This document shows, one piece after another, positions 1-8,429 of a DNA stretch of 64,000 nucleotides (positions within the stretch are counted from its first letter, which is position 1; every line of letters begins with the position of its first letter). This DNA comes from DATARH01 sp035570495 (lineage in GTDB: Bacteria; Pseudomonadota; Alphaproteobacteria; ATCC43930; CGMCC-115725): assembly GCA_035570495.1 (NCBI GenBank), contig DATMLO010000127.1, positions 1 through 64,000 of the forward strand, read 5' to 3'. The notes below the pieces were generated by a model. That model saw only the letters and a list, made by a program, of their open reading frames with translations. It was not told the origin of the DNA and did not search any database. A program made the translations under genes and the position numbers.

Positions 1-990
1 GCGGATGCGCTCGACCAGCTTCTCGCCAACCGCGCGGCTCGCGGCGCGGCGTGTCAAGAGATGCTCAGCGCCGTAGATCTCGGGCGTCTCCGACAGCACC
101 GCGGTGCCGCCGTGCCTGACGAGAAGATCGACACAGGCGCCGAGCGCCGGGTTCGCGGTGATGCCGGAATATCCGTCCGAGCCGCCGCATTGCAGCGCCA
201 GCGTGAGGTGACTCGCCGGTACGGGCTCGCGGCGGATGTCGTTGGCGGCGGGCAGCATCGCCTTCAAGCGTGCGACGCCTTCCCTGACGGTCTTGGTGGT
301 GCCGCCGGTGTCCTGAATGGTCATCGCGGTCAGCAACGGCCCCTCCTCGAGCCCCTCCGCGCGCATCAGGCCGGAAATCTGGTTTGACTCGCAGCCGAGC
401 CCCAAGACGAGCACGCCGGCGAAATTCGGATGCCGGGCATAACCCGCGATCGTGCGGCGCAACAGCGCCATCGGCTCGCCCTCGACCCCCATGCCGCAAC
501 CGGTGCCGTGACCCAGCGCGATCACTCCGTCGATATTCGGGAACTCGGCCAAGATGCCGCCGCGAAACTGCTCGGCGATAAAACGCGCGGCGCTCGCCGA
601 GCAATTGACTGTCGTCAGCACCCCCAGATAGTTGCGGGTCGCCACGCGCCCGTCGGCGCGAACGATGCCCTGAAATGTCGCGCCGGAAGCCGGCTCGACC
701 GGGTGCGCATCGACGCCGAACGCATAGTCTCGGGCGAAATCGCCCATCGCCATGTTGTGCGTGTGGACATGGTCGCCGGGCGCGATCGCCTCGGTCGCGA
801 AGCCAAGGATCTGGCCGTATTTGCGCACCGCCTCGCCGGCGCCGATCATGGCGGTCGCGATCTTGTGCCCGACCGGCACATGCATGCGCGCCTTGACGCT
901 TTCGCCGGCGATCTCGGTGCCCGGCAACAGATCGGCCCGGGCGACGACGACATTGTCGTTCCCGTTGAGGCGAATAGTCAGCGGTGGCAT
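1..990 (-). CDS. UxaA-family altronate/galactarate-type dehydratase, C-terminus beyond window edge
   Basis: Sugar-acid dehydratase of the UxaA/GarD family, which removes water from aldonic or aldaric acids to give 2-keto-3-deoxy acids in the cytoplasm. The reverse-strand frame is open from an ATG at 988-990 to base 1, giving 330 codons without a stop. An N-terminal SAF-like domain occupies about residues 1-95. The catalytic part carries GHGTGCG (about 160), GLGCESNQ (about 197) and QCGGSDGYSG (about 267), the family's cysteine-rich signatures. A GGGGAG ribosome site precedes the ATG. The gene is divergent from the SDR/FAH genes and probably belongs to the same sugar-acid pathway. The family is certain; the exact substrate is not. 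The C-terminus lies outside the window. Confidence 0.9.
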   Translation of the reverse strand, partial: MPPLTIRLNGNDNVVVARADLLPGTEIAGESVKARMHVPVGHKIATAMIGAGEAVRKYGQILGFATEAIAPGDHVHTHNMAMGDFARDYAFGVDAHPVEPASGATFQGIVRADGRVATRNYLGVLTTVNCSASAARFIAEQFRGGILAEFPNIDGVIALGHGTGCGMGVEGEPMALLRRTIAGYARHPNFAGVLVLGLGCESNQISGLMRAEGLEEGPLLTAMTIQDTGGTTKTVREGVARLKAMLPAANDIRREPVPASHLTLALQCGGSDGYSGITANPALGACVDLLVRHGGTAVLSETPEIYGAEHLLTRRAASRAVGEKLVERIR

Positions 991-1071
991 CACGACTCCC
1001 CTTAAAACCGAGGCAGCAATTTACAGAGGCGGCAAGGGCGTGGCAATTTGGCTGCCTGGTCAGGAGGGGTG

Positions 1072-1624
1072 ATGGCGGGTCGACTGGACGGCAAGCGCGC
1101 GCTGGTGACGGCCGCGGGTCAGGGGATCGGCCGCGCGACTGCGCTGGCCTTCGCCGCCGAAGGCGCGAGCGTGCTGGCAACCGACATCGCCCCAGAAAAA
1201 CTTGCCGACCTGCCGGATAAAGGGATCCAGACGCGCATCCTCGACGCGCGCGACGAAGCGGCGATCACGGCTCTAGCGGCCGAGCTACCGGCGTTCGATA
1301 TCCTCTTCAACTGCGCCGGCTTCGTGCATCACGGCACGGTGCTGTCGACGACAACCGAGGCATGGGATTTTTCCTTCGGCCTCAACGTCCGCTCAATGTT
1401 TCTGATGATCCGCGCTTTCTTACCAAAGATGATCGAAGCCGGCGGCGGGTGCTTCCGCGCCCGGCGGCGTGAGCGCGGCGCGGCAGGCCTTTATCGACCG
1501 GCAACCTTTGGGCCGGCTCGGCACGGCCGAGGAGATCGCCGCGTTGGCCCTCTACCTCGCCTCGGACGAAGCAAAGTTCACCACCGGCACGACTCATGTC
1601 ATCGACGGCGGCTGGAGCCTTTAA
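1072..1624 (+). pseudogene. SDR-family dehydrogenase with internal deletion and frameshift
   Basis: Remnant of a short-chain dehydrogenase. An AGGAGG site precedes the ATG at 1072. The first 125 or so residues are a normal Rossmann half, with the cofactor motif AAGQGIG, the NCAG motif and LNVRS. At about 1440-1452 the reading jumps: residues that normally hold the catalytic Ser and YxxxK are absent, and the C-terminal part (RQPLGRLGTAEEIA to the VIDGGWSL end) continues in another frame to the TAA at 1622. About 60-70 residues are missing compared with a typical 245-aa SDR. The tail resembles 2-keto-3-deoxy-L-fuconate dehydrogenase relatives, which fits the neighbouring UxaA and FAH genes. It is a true pseudogene or an assembly deletion. 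Confidence 0.85.
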
Positions 1625-1644
1625 ACCCCACAGGAGGACCCCCC

Positions 1645-2493
1645 ATGAAGCTTCTACGCTACGGCCCGGCGGGCCACGAAAAGCCTGGCATCATCGACAA
1701 GGACGGGCGCATTCGCGACCTGTCCGGCACGGTAAAGGACATCAACGGCGAGACGCTGTCTCCCGCCTCGCTCGATCGGCTGAAGCGGCTCGACCTCACG
1801 ACCTTGCCGCTGGTTTCGGGCTCGCCGCGGATCGGCGCCTGCGTCGGCGGCGTCGGCAAGGTGCTGGCGATCGGCCTCAACTATCGCAAGCACGCCGAGG
1901 AAGCCGGCATGCCGATCCCCTCGGAGCCGATCTTTTTCCTCAAAGCCACAAGCAGCATCTGCGGCCCCAATGACGACGTGATCATCCCGCGCGGCTCGGA
2001 GAAGACCGACTACGAAGTCGAGATGGCGATCGTCATCGGCACCAAGGCGAGCTATGTCGAGGCCAAGGACGCCAAAAAATACATCGCCGGCTATTGCGCC
2101 GTGAACGATGTGTCGGAACGCGAGTATCAGCTCGAGCGGCTCGGCCAGTGGACCAAGGGCAAGAGTTGCGACACGTTCTGCCCGATGGGCCCCTATGTGG
2201 TAACCGCCGACGAAATGCCGGACGCCAGCAACTTGCAGGTGACGACCGATGTCAACGGCGAGCGGCGGCAGGACAGCAACACCGCCGACCTGATCTTCGG
2301 GATCGAGGCGATCGTCAGCTATGTCAGCCAGTTCACGACGCTCTATCCGGGCGACGTGATCCCGACCGGCACGCCGCAAGGCGTGGCGATGGGGTTCAAG
2401 CCGCCGAAATTCCTGCGCGCCGGCGACCGCATGCGCATCGCGATCGAAGGGCTCGGCGAGCAAAACAACCGGCTCGTCGCCTATTCCGGCTGA
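1645..2493 (+). CDS. Fumarylacetoacetate hydrolase family protein
   Basis: 282-residue FAH-fold hydrolase, probably cleaving a C-C bond in a 2,4-diketo acid. Substrate by context could be 2,4-diketo-3-deoxy-L-fuconate. Visible motifs are GLNYRKHAEE (about 77), the acidic metal ligands in DYEVEMA (about 122-128), NDVSER (about 154) and the family hallmark PTGTPQGVAMG near the C-terminus. The ATG at 1645 has its own CAGGAGGA ribosome site. The frame is open upstream into the damaged SDR, so a naive ORF call would fuse the two; the separate site shows they are distinct genes. Ureidoglycolate lyase-like activity is an alternative. Confidence 0.93.
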   Translation: MKLLRYGPAGHEKPGIIDKDGRIRDLSGTVKDINGETLSPASLDRLKRLDLTTLPLVSGSPRIGACVGGVGKVLAIGLNYRKHAEEAGMPIPSEPIFFLKATSSICGPNDDVIIPRGSEKTDYEVEMAIVIGTKASYVEAKDAKKYIAGYCAVNDVSEREYQLERLGQWTKGKSCDTFCPMGPYVVTADEMPDASNLQVTTDVNGERRQDSNTADLIFGIEAIVSYVSQFTTLYPGDVIPTGTPQGVAMGFKPPKFLRAGDRMRIAIEGLGEQNNRLVAYSG

Positions 2494-2526
2494 GGTGATC
2501 CAGTTGTTCGCCGCGAGGCGGATGAG

Positions 2527-3210
2527 GTGAGCCGCCGCGTCCTCGGCACGCTGACGATCGGCCAGGCGCCACGCCCGGATGTCGTGCCGATCATCGAGCG
2601 GCACGTGCCGGCGGATACACGCCTCATCCATCGCGGCACGCTCGACGGGCTGAGCCGGGCCGAAATCGCGGCGCGCTACGAACCAGACCCGGACGAACCG
2701 GCGCTGATCACCCGGCTGCACGACGGCACATCCGTCAACCTGTCGCGGCAGCGCATACAGGACGCGGTACAGCAGCAACTTGCCGTTCTCGAAAACGACG
2801 GCTGCGACGTGATCCTGTTACTCTGCGTCGGCACGTTTGTCGGCCTCGAATGCCGGCGCGCCTGGCTGATCGAGCCGGATCACATCATTCCGGCGACAAT
2901 TGCCGGGCTTATCGAGCGGCGGCAGCTCGGCGTGCTCGTGCCGATACCCGGTCAGATCATCTCGGAAGCGGAGAAATGGCAGCCGCTCGCGCGTCGCCCG
3001 CTCTTTGCCGCCGCCAACCCCTACGAAACGGGGGAAGATGCGGTAGTCGCCGCCGGTCGCAGTCTGAAGGAAGAGGGCGCAGAGGCGATCCTGCTCGACT
3101 GCATCGGCTTCACCGAGCGTCACCGCGCCGCGCTCGGCACCCTGGGCCTGCCCGTCATCCTGTCCAACGCCATCGTGGCCAAGACAGTCGCCGAGCTCCT
3201 CGAAGGATGA
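2527..3210 (+). CDS. AroM-family protein
   Basis: 227-residue protein of the AroM family, whose biochemical role is unknown. It begins LGTLTIGQAPRPDV, the typical AroM opening, and carries ILLLCVGTF, an LGVLVPIPGQ segment and ILLDCIGF further on, which recall Asp/Glu racemase-like folds. It starts with GTG at 2527 behind a weak GAGG site. It is followed after 7 bases by an amidase, so the two are probably co-transcribed and may handle a common amide or hydantoin-like substrate; that link is inference. Confidence 0.85.
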   Translation: MSRRVLGTLTIGQAPRPDVVPIIERHVPADTRLIHRGTLDGLSRAEIAARYEPDPDEPALITRLHDGTSVNLSRQRIQDAVQQQLAVLENDGCDVILLLCVGTFVGLECRRAWLIEPDHIIPATIAGLIERRQLGVLVPIPGQIISEAEKWQPLARRPLFAAANPYETGEDAVVAAGRSLKEEGAEAILLDCIGFTERHRAALGTLGLPVILSNAIVAKTVAELLEG

Positions 3211-3217
3211 GCCCTGG

Positions 3218-4387
3218 ATGACCGACGATTTCGGCGCATTCGTTCCCGGCGAGCGGTTTCGTATCGAGGGGACGCCCGGTGGCCCGCTCGCCGGGCTGAC
3301 TTTTGCCGCGAAGGACCTCTTCGATGTCGCCGGGCACGTGACCGGCGGCGGCAACCCCGATTGGGCGCGGGTCAATCCGGTGCCGACGCGTCATGCCTGG
3401 GCCGTGCAAAGGCTGCTCGACGCCGGCGCCACGCTGATCGGCAAGACGATCACCGACGAGGTGTCGCTCGGCATTCTCGGCGAGAACCCGTTCGACGGCA
3501 CGGCGCGCAACCCGCGCGCGCCGGGCCGAGTGCCGGGCGGCTCGTCATCGGGGTCGGCGGTCGCGGTCGCCGCAGGTCTGTGCGACACCGCGCTCGGCAC
3601 CGATACCGGCGGTTCGGTGCGTGTACCTGCGAGCTTTTGCGGGCTTTACGGCATCCGCCCGACGCATGGGCGCATCGATGTCACCGGGATGATGAGCCAG
3701 GCGCCGACTTCGGACACCACGGGTTGGTTCGCGCGTGACACCGAAACTTTCGCGCGCGTCTCGGAGGTCATGCTCGGCGCGGCGATTCCCGCCGCATTGC
3801 CAAACCGGCTGATCATCGCCGACGATGCTTTCGCGATCGCCGACCCGAGCACGGCAGCGGCGCTGCGGCCTTTGGTCGAGCGGCTCGGCCGGCTGCTTGG
3901 CGCGGTGGGCCACGAGACCATGGCGCCGCAAAGCCTCGTCGCCTGGGCCAACGCGCAGCGCACGATCCAGCCGTCGGAGGCCTGGGAGACCTTCAAGGAC
4001 TGGATCGACCGGGTGAACCCACGCATGCAGTTCAGCGTCGCCCGAAATCTCGCGGCCGCGGCCGCGATCACCGACGGCGAGCGTGCCCGCGCCCGGTCGG
4101 TGCGCGAGGTGGCGCGGGCGCGAATGCGCAAGCTGCTGCCGCCCGGCACGATCCTCTGCCAGCCGACGACGCCGTTCCCGGCGCCGCTCTGCGGACAACG
4201 GCTCGGCACGCTCGATCCGCTGCGCGAGCGGATCACTCGGCTGTGCTGCCATGGCGGGTTGACGGGCGTGCCGCAGGTCGTGATTCCGGGCAGCACGGTC
4301 GACGGGCTGCCCGTCGGGCTGTCGGTCATCGGGGGACCGGGCACCGATGCGACGCTGATCGCCGTCGCTCGCGCTTTGGCGAATTGA
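3218..4387 (+). CDS. Amidase signature family hydrolase
   Basis: 389-residue amidase-signature enzyme hydrolysing an amide bond in the cytoplasm. The Ser-cisSer-Lys triad is visible: Lys32 in TFAAKDLFD, the GGSSSGSAVA loop (about 107-116) with the cis-serine, and the nucleophile Ser133 in GTDTGGSVRVPAS. Its length is on the short side for the family and close to AMI1-like members. It sits 7 bases after the AroM-like gene. Substrate cannot be read from sequence; indole-acetamide, allophanate-like or carbamoyl compounds are all possible. Confidence 0.93.
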   Translation: MTDDFGAFVPGERFRIEGTPGGPLAGLTFAAKDLFDVAGHVTGGGNPDWARVNPVPTRHAWAVQRLLDAGATLIGKTITDEVSLGILGENPFDGTARNPRAPGRVPGGSSSGSAVAVAAGLCDTALGTDTGGSVRVPASFCGLYGIRPTHGRIDVTGMMSQAPTSDTTGWFARDTETFARVSEVMLGAAIPAALPNRLIIADDAFAIADPSTAAALRPLVERLGRLLGAVGHETMAPQSLVAWANAQRTIQPSEAWETFKDWIDRVNPRMQFSVARNLAAAAAITDGERARARSVREVARARMRKLLPPGTILCQPTTPFPAPLCGQRLGTLDPLRERITRLCCHGGLTGVPQVVIPGSTVDGLPVGLSVIGGPGTDATLIAVARALAN

Positions 4388-4439
4388 CCCGATAGAGATT
4401 GCCTCGCTACCCTCGCGGCGACGCGTCAGGGAGGAAATC

Positions 4440-5504
4440 ATGCCGAAAATCCAAGCCGACCGGCTCGAGGAGATCGGCCGCGCGCTGTTTGTCGCCACCG
4501 GAACGCCCAAGGACGAGGCGGCGCTGGTCATGCGCCATATCGTCGGCGCGAATCTGGTCGGCCATGACTCGCACGGCATCATCCAAGTCCCGACCTATAT
4601 CGAGCGCATCAAGGTCGGCCACATCGTGCCCGGTGCGCCGTGGACGGTCGTCAAGGAGTCGGCGAACCACACGGTGATCGACGGGCACTGGGCCTTCGGC
4701 TACGTCGCCAACGAGAAGGCGATGCGGCTGACGATCGAGAAGGCCGAGAAAGGCAGCGTCGCGGCGGCGACGGTGTTTCGCCAGGGCCATATCGGCCGGC
4801 TGTCGAGCTATTCGCAGATGGCGGCCAAGGCGGGCATGATCGGCCTCGTCACCGCAGACAGCGGGCGCTCGCCAAAAGCGGTGGCGCCGTTTGGCGGGCG
4901 CGAGGCGCGGCTTGGCACCAACCCGATCACGATCGCGGTCCCCTCCGACCTCGACGGGCCGGTCTATCTCGACATGGCGACCTCAGCCGCGGCGGCGGGG
5001 AAGATCGGCGTCGCCGTGGCGCGCGGCGAAAGCGTCCCGGATGGCTGGGTCATCGGCAAAGACGGCAAGCCGACCAATGACCCGCGTCAGCTGCGCCAAG
5101 GCGGCGCGCTCTTGCCGATGGGCGGCCCTGATGGCGGCTACAAGGGCTATGGACTCGCCTTTATGGTCGAGATTTTGTGTGGGCTGCTGACCGGGCTGGG
5201 TTTCGGGGTCGAGCCAACCGGCCGGCACAATGACGGCTGCTTTATGGCCTGCTTCAAGGTCGACGCGTTTCGCCCGCTGGCCGAGTTCAAGAAGGAGGTC
5301 GGCGAATTTGTCCGCTACCTCAAGGAGACGCCGGCGGCGGAAGGGTCGAGCGGGGTGCTCTATCCTGGTGAGGTTGAGCATATGAAGGAACAGGATCGCC
5401 GTAAAAACGGCATCGAGGTCGAGGATTCGACCTGGGTGAAACTCAAGCTGCTCGCCGAGGAATACAAGGTGATCGATCAGCTCGGCATGGGAGATGTGGA
5501 ATGA
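4440..5504 (+). CDS. Ldh-family malate/L-lactate-type dehydrogenase
   Basis: 354-residue NAD(P)-dependent oxidoreductase of the Ldh family (malate, L-lactate, sulfolactate or ureidoglycolate dehydrogenase fold), unrelated to Rossmann-fold lactate dehydrogenases. Diagnostic stretches are NLVGHDSHG (catalytic His region, about 40), QGHIGRL, FGGREARLGTNPI and GGYKGYGLAF. An AGGGAGGAAATC ribosome site precedes the ATG. The gene overlaps the next (GST) by ATGA, indicating translational coupling. Substrate in this catabolic cluster is inferred to be a 2-hydroxy acid. Confidence 0.93.
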   Translation: MPKIQADRLEEIGRALFVATGTPKDEAALVMRHIVGANLVGHDSHGIIQVPTYIERIKVGHIVPGAPWTVVKESANHTVIDGHWAFGYVANEKAMRLTIEKAEKGSVAAATVFRQGHIGRLSSYSQMAAKAGMIGLVTADSGRSPKAVAPFGGREARLGTNPITIAVPSDLDGPVYLDMATSAAAAGKIGVAVARGESVPDGWVIGKDGKPTNDPRQLRQGGALLPMGGPDGGYKGYGLAFMVEILCGLLTGLGFGVEPTGRHNDGCFMACFKVDAFRPLAEFKKEVGEFVRYLKETPAAEGSSGVLYPGEVEHMKEQDRRKNGIEVEDSTWVKLKLLAEEYKVIDQLGMGDVE

Positions 5505-6154
5505 TCGGTCAGCCCGTAACCGCTGACAGGCTGACGCTGTACGGCAGCTTCACCTCGAGTTCCAGCTACAAGCCGATGCTGTATCTGGCGCTGGCGCGGG
5601 TGCCGTTCTCGTTCCGCACCGTCAACCTCAAGATCGGTGTGCAGAAGGAGGCCGAATATCTTGCGGTCAACCGCTGGGGCGTGGTGCCAAGCCTCAAGCA
5701 CAAAGGTCTGACGATCCTGCAATCGAACGTGATCCTCGACTACCTGGCGCGGGCGACCGGGATTTTCGAGGGCAAGACCGAGGCGGCGAAGTGGGACGCG
5801 CGGTCGTGGTTGTCCTGGGAAGCGGACCATATCACCGCCGTGGCGCGGGTGCGCCATTCGGCGCGGTTCCGCAAGATGCACGATGAGGTGATCGCCGAGT
5901 TCCGGCCGCGCGCCGAAGCGGCGCTGTCGTTTGTCGACAAGACCGTCGCCAACCAGCCCTTCCTCGTCGGCGACTATATGACGATCGCCGATATCGGCTG
6001 CTGGGGCCGTATGGTCTTTATGGCCGAGGGCGGGTTCGAGATGTCGAGCTGGCCGCATCTCGAGGCCTGGGCCAACCGCATCAAGGCGATGCCCGGTTTT
6101 GCGCTGCCCTATGATCTGATCCCGTCAAAGGACCGCGAGTTCGACCCAGCCTGA
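5501..6154 (+). CDS. Glutathione S-transferase family protein
   Basis: 217-residue GST-fold protein. The N-terminal thioredoxin-like half has LTLYGSFTSSSSYKPMLYLAL and the WGVVPSLKHKGLTILQSNVILDYL glutathione-site region (Val-Pro and Gln-Ser). The C-terminal helical half contains NQPFLVGDYMTIADIGCWG, the usual N-capping/hydrophobic staple region. It may conjugate or isomerise a glutathione adduct, or act like a maleylacetoacetate isomerase relative next to FAH genes. It is translationally coupled to the upstream Ldh-type gene by a 4-base overlap. Confidence 0.9.
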   Translation: MIGQPVTADRLTLYGSFTSSSSYKPMLYLALARVPFSFRTVNLKIGVQKEAEYLAVNRWGVVPSLKHKGLTILQSNVILDYLARATGIFEGKTEAAKWDARSWLSWEADHITAVARVRHSARFRKMHDEVIAEFRPRAEAALSFVDKTVANQPFLVGDYMTIADIGCWGRMVFMAEGGFEMSSWPHLEAWANRIKAMPGFALPYDLIPSKDREFDPA

Positions 6155-6210
6155 GGTTGTGACCGCCGGGAGTGGACTTGCCGGCCGCGTGCCGGCATTA
6201 TCCGCTCGCG

Positions 6211-6450
6211 ATGACCGGCAGAACCTTGTTCCTCCTGGCCTTTCCAGCCCTGCTCGCGCTCGCGGCCTGCCAGAGCCCCGAAACCGCCAGTAGCGCCGCC
6301 GCGGCTCCAGCCGATCTAGCTGCCTGGCGTCTCGCGTCGGGCAAGATGCCGACCCAGGCCGAATACGCGGCGCTCACCGCGACCTGCGAAGCGAAGGGCG
6401 GGATGACCGACGCCTGCTTCGCGGAACTGGGGTTGAAGAAAGCTCAGTAA
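6211..6450 (+). CDS. Small lipoprotein of unknown function
   Basis: 79-residue protein that opens with a lipoprotein signal peptide: TGRTLFLLAFPALLALAAC, where LAAC is the lipobox and Cys the lipidation site. The mature part is about 60 residues, Ala-rich, then an AEYAALTATCEAKGG segment with two further cysteines. The ATG at 6211 was chosen over a GTG at 6172 because it puts the charged n-region directly before the hydrophobic core. It follows the GST gene on the same strand. Function unknown. Confidence 0.7.
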   Translation: MTGRTLFLLAFPALLALAACQSPETASSAAAAPADLAAWRLASGKMPTQAEYAALTATCEAKGGMTDACFAELGLKKAQ

Positions 6451-6453
6451 CCT

Positions 6454-7179
6454 TCAGGTCAGCAACTCGCTCAACCTTCTGATAATCCGGTCAGGGACAA
6501 TCGGCGAGCCGGGCGGCAGCCCGTTGCCGTAGCCGTCGTGCCAGATGGCGTGGATGCCGAGGCGCTGCGGGCCGGCGACCTCCCATTCGAGATTGTCGCC
6601 GACCATCCAGGTCTCGTGCGGGCCAACGCCAAGCACCTCCATCGCGTGGGTATAGGCGCGCTCCTCGGGTTTGCCGAAACCATGCTCGCCTTCGATTTGA
6701 ATGTGGTCGAAGCGATGTTCGAGCGCGAAGCGCACCACCTTGGCGCGCTGCGGCGCGGCGGCACCGTTGGTGATAAGCGCCAGCCGAACGCCCAATTCCT
6801 TCAGGCGGTCGAGCGTCGCATGCGCGTCGGGGAACATGGTGAGTTCCTCGTCATGCAGCGCGTTGTAGGCATCGGCCATCGCGTCGCCGATCGCTTGCGC
6901 TGGCACCGCATGCCCCGCCGCCGTCAGCGCGACAAAGGCGTCGGTGACGATCTTGCGGCGCGCCTCATCGATGCGGTGGCGCCAGTGTTTGTGGCGGCCC
7001 GGATCGGCCCACAGCTCGGACGTCGCGGCCTGGATCGCTTCGGCGACCACCGGCCCTTCCAGCGGCCCGAGCCGATCAGCAAAGGCGGCGATGGTGCGCT
7101 GCCATTGCGACGGCGACGGACCGAACGCGACCAGGAGCGTGTCGTCGAGATCGAAGAGGATCGCGGTCGGCAGCTTCAT
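6454..7179 (-). CDS. HAD-family hydrolase
   Basis: 241-residue haloacid-dehalogenase-superfamily phosphatase of YjjG/pyrimidine-nucleotidase type. Motif I is LFDLDDTL near residue 10 (nucleophile and acid/base Asp), motif II LALITNGA, motif III a Lys in HGFGKPEERAY, motif IV WMVGDNLEWEV. An alpha-helical C1 cap lies between motifs I and II. The stop overlaps nothing downstream, but the start overlaps the lactonase-like gene by 4 bases (ATGA), so the two are coupled. The natural phosphomonoester is not readable. Confidence 0.92.
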   Translation of the reverse strand: MKLPTAILFDLDDTLLVAFGPSPSQWQRTIAAFADRLGPLEGPVVAEAIQAATSELWADPGRHKHWRHRIDEARRKIVTDAFVALTAAGHAVPAQAIGDAMADAYNALHDEELTMFPDAHATLDRLKELGVRLALITNGAAAPQRAKVVRFALEHRFDHIQIEGEHGFGKPEERAYTHAMEVLGVGPHETWMVGDNLEWEVAGPQRLGIHAIWHDGYGNGLPPGSPIVPDRIIRRLSELLT

Positions 7180-7943
7180 GCGATCGGAAGCGGCGCTTGC
7201 GGCACGGTCCGCCAGAAATCGGGGTCGTGGCCGAAAACGATCCGCGCGCCGGCTTTTTCCAATGCTTCGAGGCGATCGAGCGAGGCGAGCATCTGATCCT
7301 TGTCGTAGGCGAAACGCGGCAGGCGACGCTCGCGCAAGGTTTGGCAGAAATAGCAGCTGTCGGCGGCCAGCACGATGTCGCCGCCCGCCGTACGCACCTT
7401 CAAGGACTGGTGCCCCGGCGTGTGGCCGTGCGTCGGCAGGCAGACGACCGAGCCGTCGCCAAACACGTCATGCTCGCCGTCAACCAGGCGCAGCTTGTGG
7501 CCGAGGTCGAAATCGCGCGGGTTAAAGCCGCGCTTCTCGGCGGCATCGGGGTCCATGCCGGCATCCCACTCGCGCCGCTGCACCAGGAGCGTCGCGTTGG
7601 GCACCAGCGCGTTGCCGCCGCAATGATCGAAATGGAAATGCGAGTTGATGAGGAGGTCGATCTTGGCGGGGTCGCGGTCGATCGCCTCGAGCCGGGCGCT
7701 GACCTCCTCGCCGGGCGTGAAACCGATGCGAAACAGATCGGTGAGGCGCTCGCCGAGCCGGCCGGCGGGATCGTGCTGGCAAGCGGGGTGAAGCCCGGTG
7801 TCGAATAGCGCGCGGCCCTTCGGATGCTCGATCAAGAAGACCGGGATCGGCACGGTGATCTCGCCCTCGCCGCCTTCCATCAGCCGGCCGAACTCCCCGG
7901 TGACCGTGCCGCAGGTGAACGCGAAGAGCGAGGGCGCACTCAT
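7176..7943 (-). CDS. MBL-fold hydrolase, N-acyl homoserine lactonase-like family
   Basis: 255-residue metallo-beta-lactamase-fold protein. The dinuclear metal site is complete: SHFHFDHCGG (HxHxDH), HTPGHQ, AADSCY (bridging Asp) and FGHDPDF (last His). The spacing and the opening FTCGTVTGEFG match the AttM/AiiA-like branch that includes quorum-quenching lactonases, but many members act on other lactones or esters. It is coupled to the HAD gene. Lactone hydrolysis is inference from family. Confidence 0.9.
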   Translation of the reverse strand: MSAPSLFAFTCGTVTGEFGRLMEGGEGEITVPIPVFLIEHPKGRALFDTGLHPACQHDPAGRLGERLTDLFRIGFTPGEEVSARLEAIDRDPAKIDLLINSHFHFDHCGGNALVPNATLLVQRREWDAGMDPDAAEKRGFNPRDFDLGHKLRLVDGEHDVFGDGSVVCLPTHGHTPGHQSLKVRTAGGDIVLAADSCYFCQTLRERRLPRFAYDKDQMLASLDRLEALEKAGARIVFGHDPDFWRTVPQAPLPIA

Positions 7944-7953
7944 CCGGGGCCCG

Positions 7954-8406
7954 TCAGTTGCATTTGGTCAAATACGGGGAGGGCTGCCCGTTCGAGACGA
8001 TTTTGAAATCCTTGACCGAGAAGTTGCCGCTCTGGTCGTGATTGTATTGCGAGATCATCTTGTTCGGACCGTTCTTCATCAGGCCGATGAAGCGGCTCTG
8101 TGGCGGGTTGAGGCCCGGATAGAAGATTTCCATTTCGAGCCGGTCGCCGGTCACCTTGAGGCTGACGACGTTGTTGCTATCCTGTGCGTCGCCGAAATTG
8201 CGGTTGTGCACAACGTCGGCGCCGATGACCGCGAACTGCAGATAATTGTTCGTTCGGGCCGCCGGCTGCTTGCAATCGAGCGACCAGGTGCCGATCAGCC
8301 CCCATTTCATCGCCGTCTCGGCGGCGGTGTCGGCAAGCGCCGGTACGGCCCACAGGAGGGCAAGGACGAGCGCCGTGATGCGCGCGCCCGGATGTGCTTT
8401 TGTCAC
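7954..8406 (-). CDS. Secreted protein of unknown function
   Basis: 150-residue protein with a clear Sec signal peptide (ITALVLALLWAVPALA, cleavage after ALA near residue 25). The mature part reads as a small beta-rich domain: GLIGTWSLDC, then alternating strands with YLQFAVIG, VVSLKVTGDRLEMEIFY and a C-terminal LTKCN. The two cysteines could form a disulfide tying the ends together. The pattern resembles lipocalin-like periplasmic proteins, but I do not recognise a named family. Confidence 0.8.
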   Translation of the reverse strand: MTKAHPGARITALVLALLWAVPALADTAAETAMKWGLIGTWSLDCKQPAARTNNYLQFAVIGADVVHNRNFGDAQDSNNVVSLKVTGDRLEMEIFYPGLNPPQSRFIGLMKNGPNKMISQYNHDQSGNFSVKDFKIVSNGQPSPYLTKCN

Positions 8407-8429
8407 GACGATGGCCTTCCCCCTCCGGG

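Noticed and set aside
1048..2493. A single 481-codon frame that looks like an SDR-FAH fusion protein
   Set aside because: The middle part is the shifted, non-homologous reading of the damaged SDR, and the FAH gene has its own AGGAGG site and ATG at 1645.
7176..7943. Quorum-quenching AHL lactonase as a firm assignment
   Set aside because: The metal motifs fit the family, but it contains many other lactonases and esterases, and no quorum-sensing gene is near.
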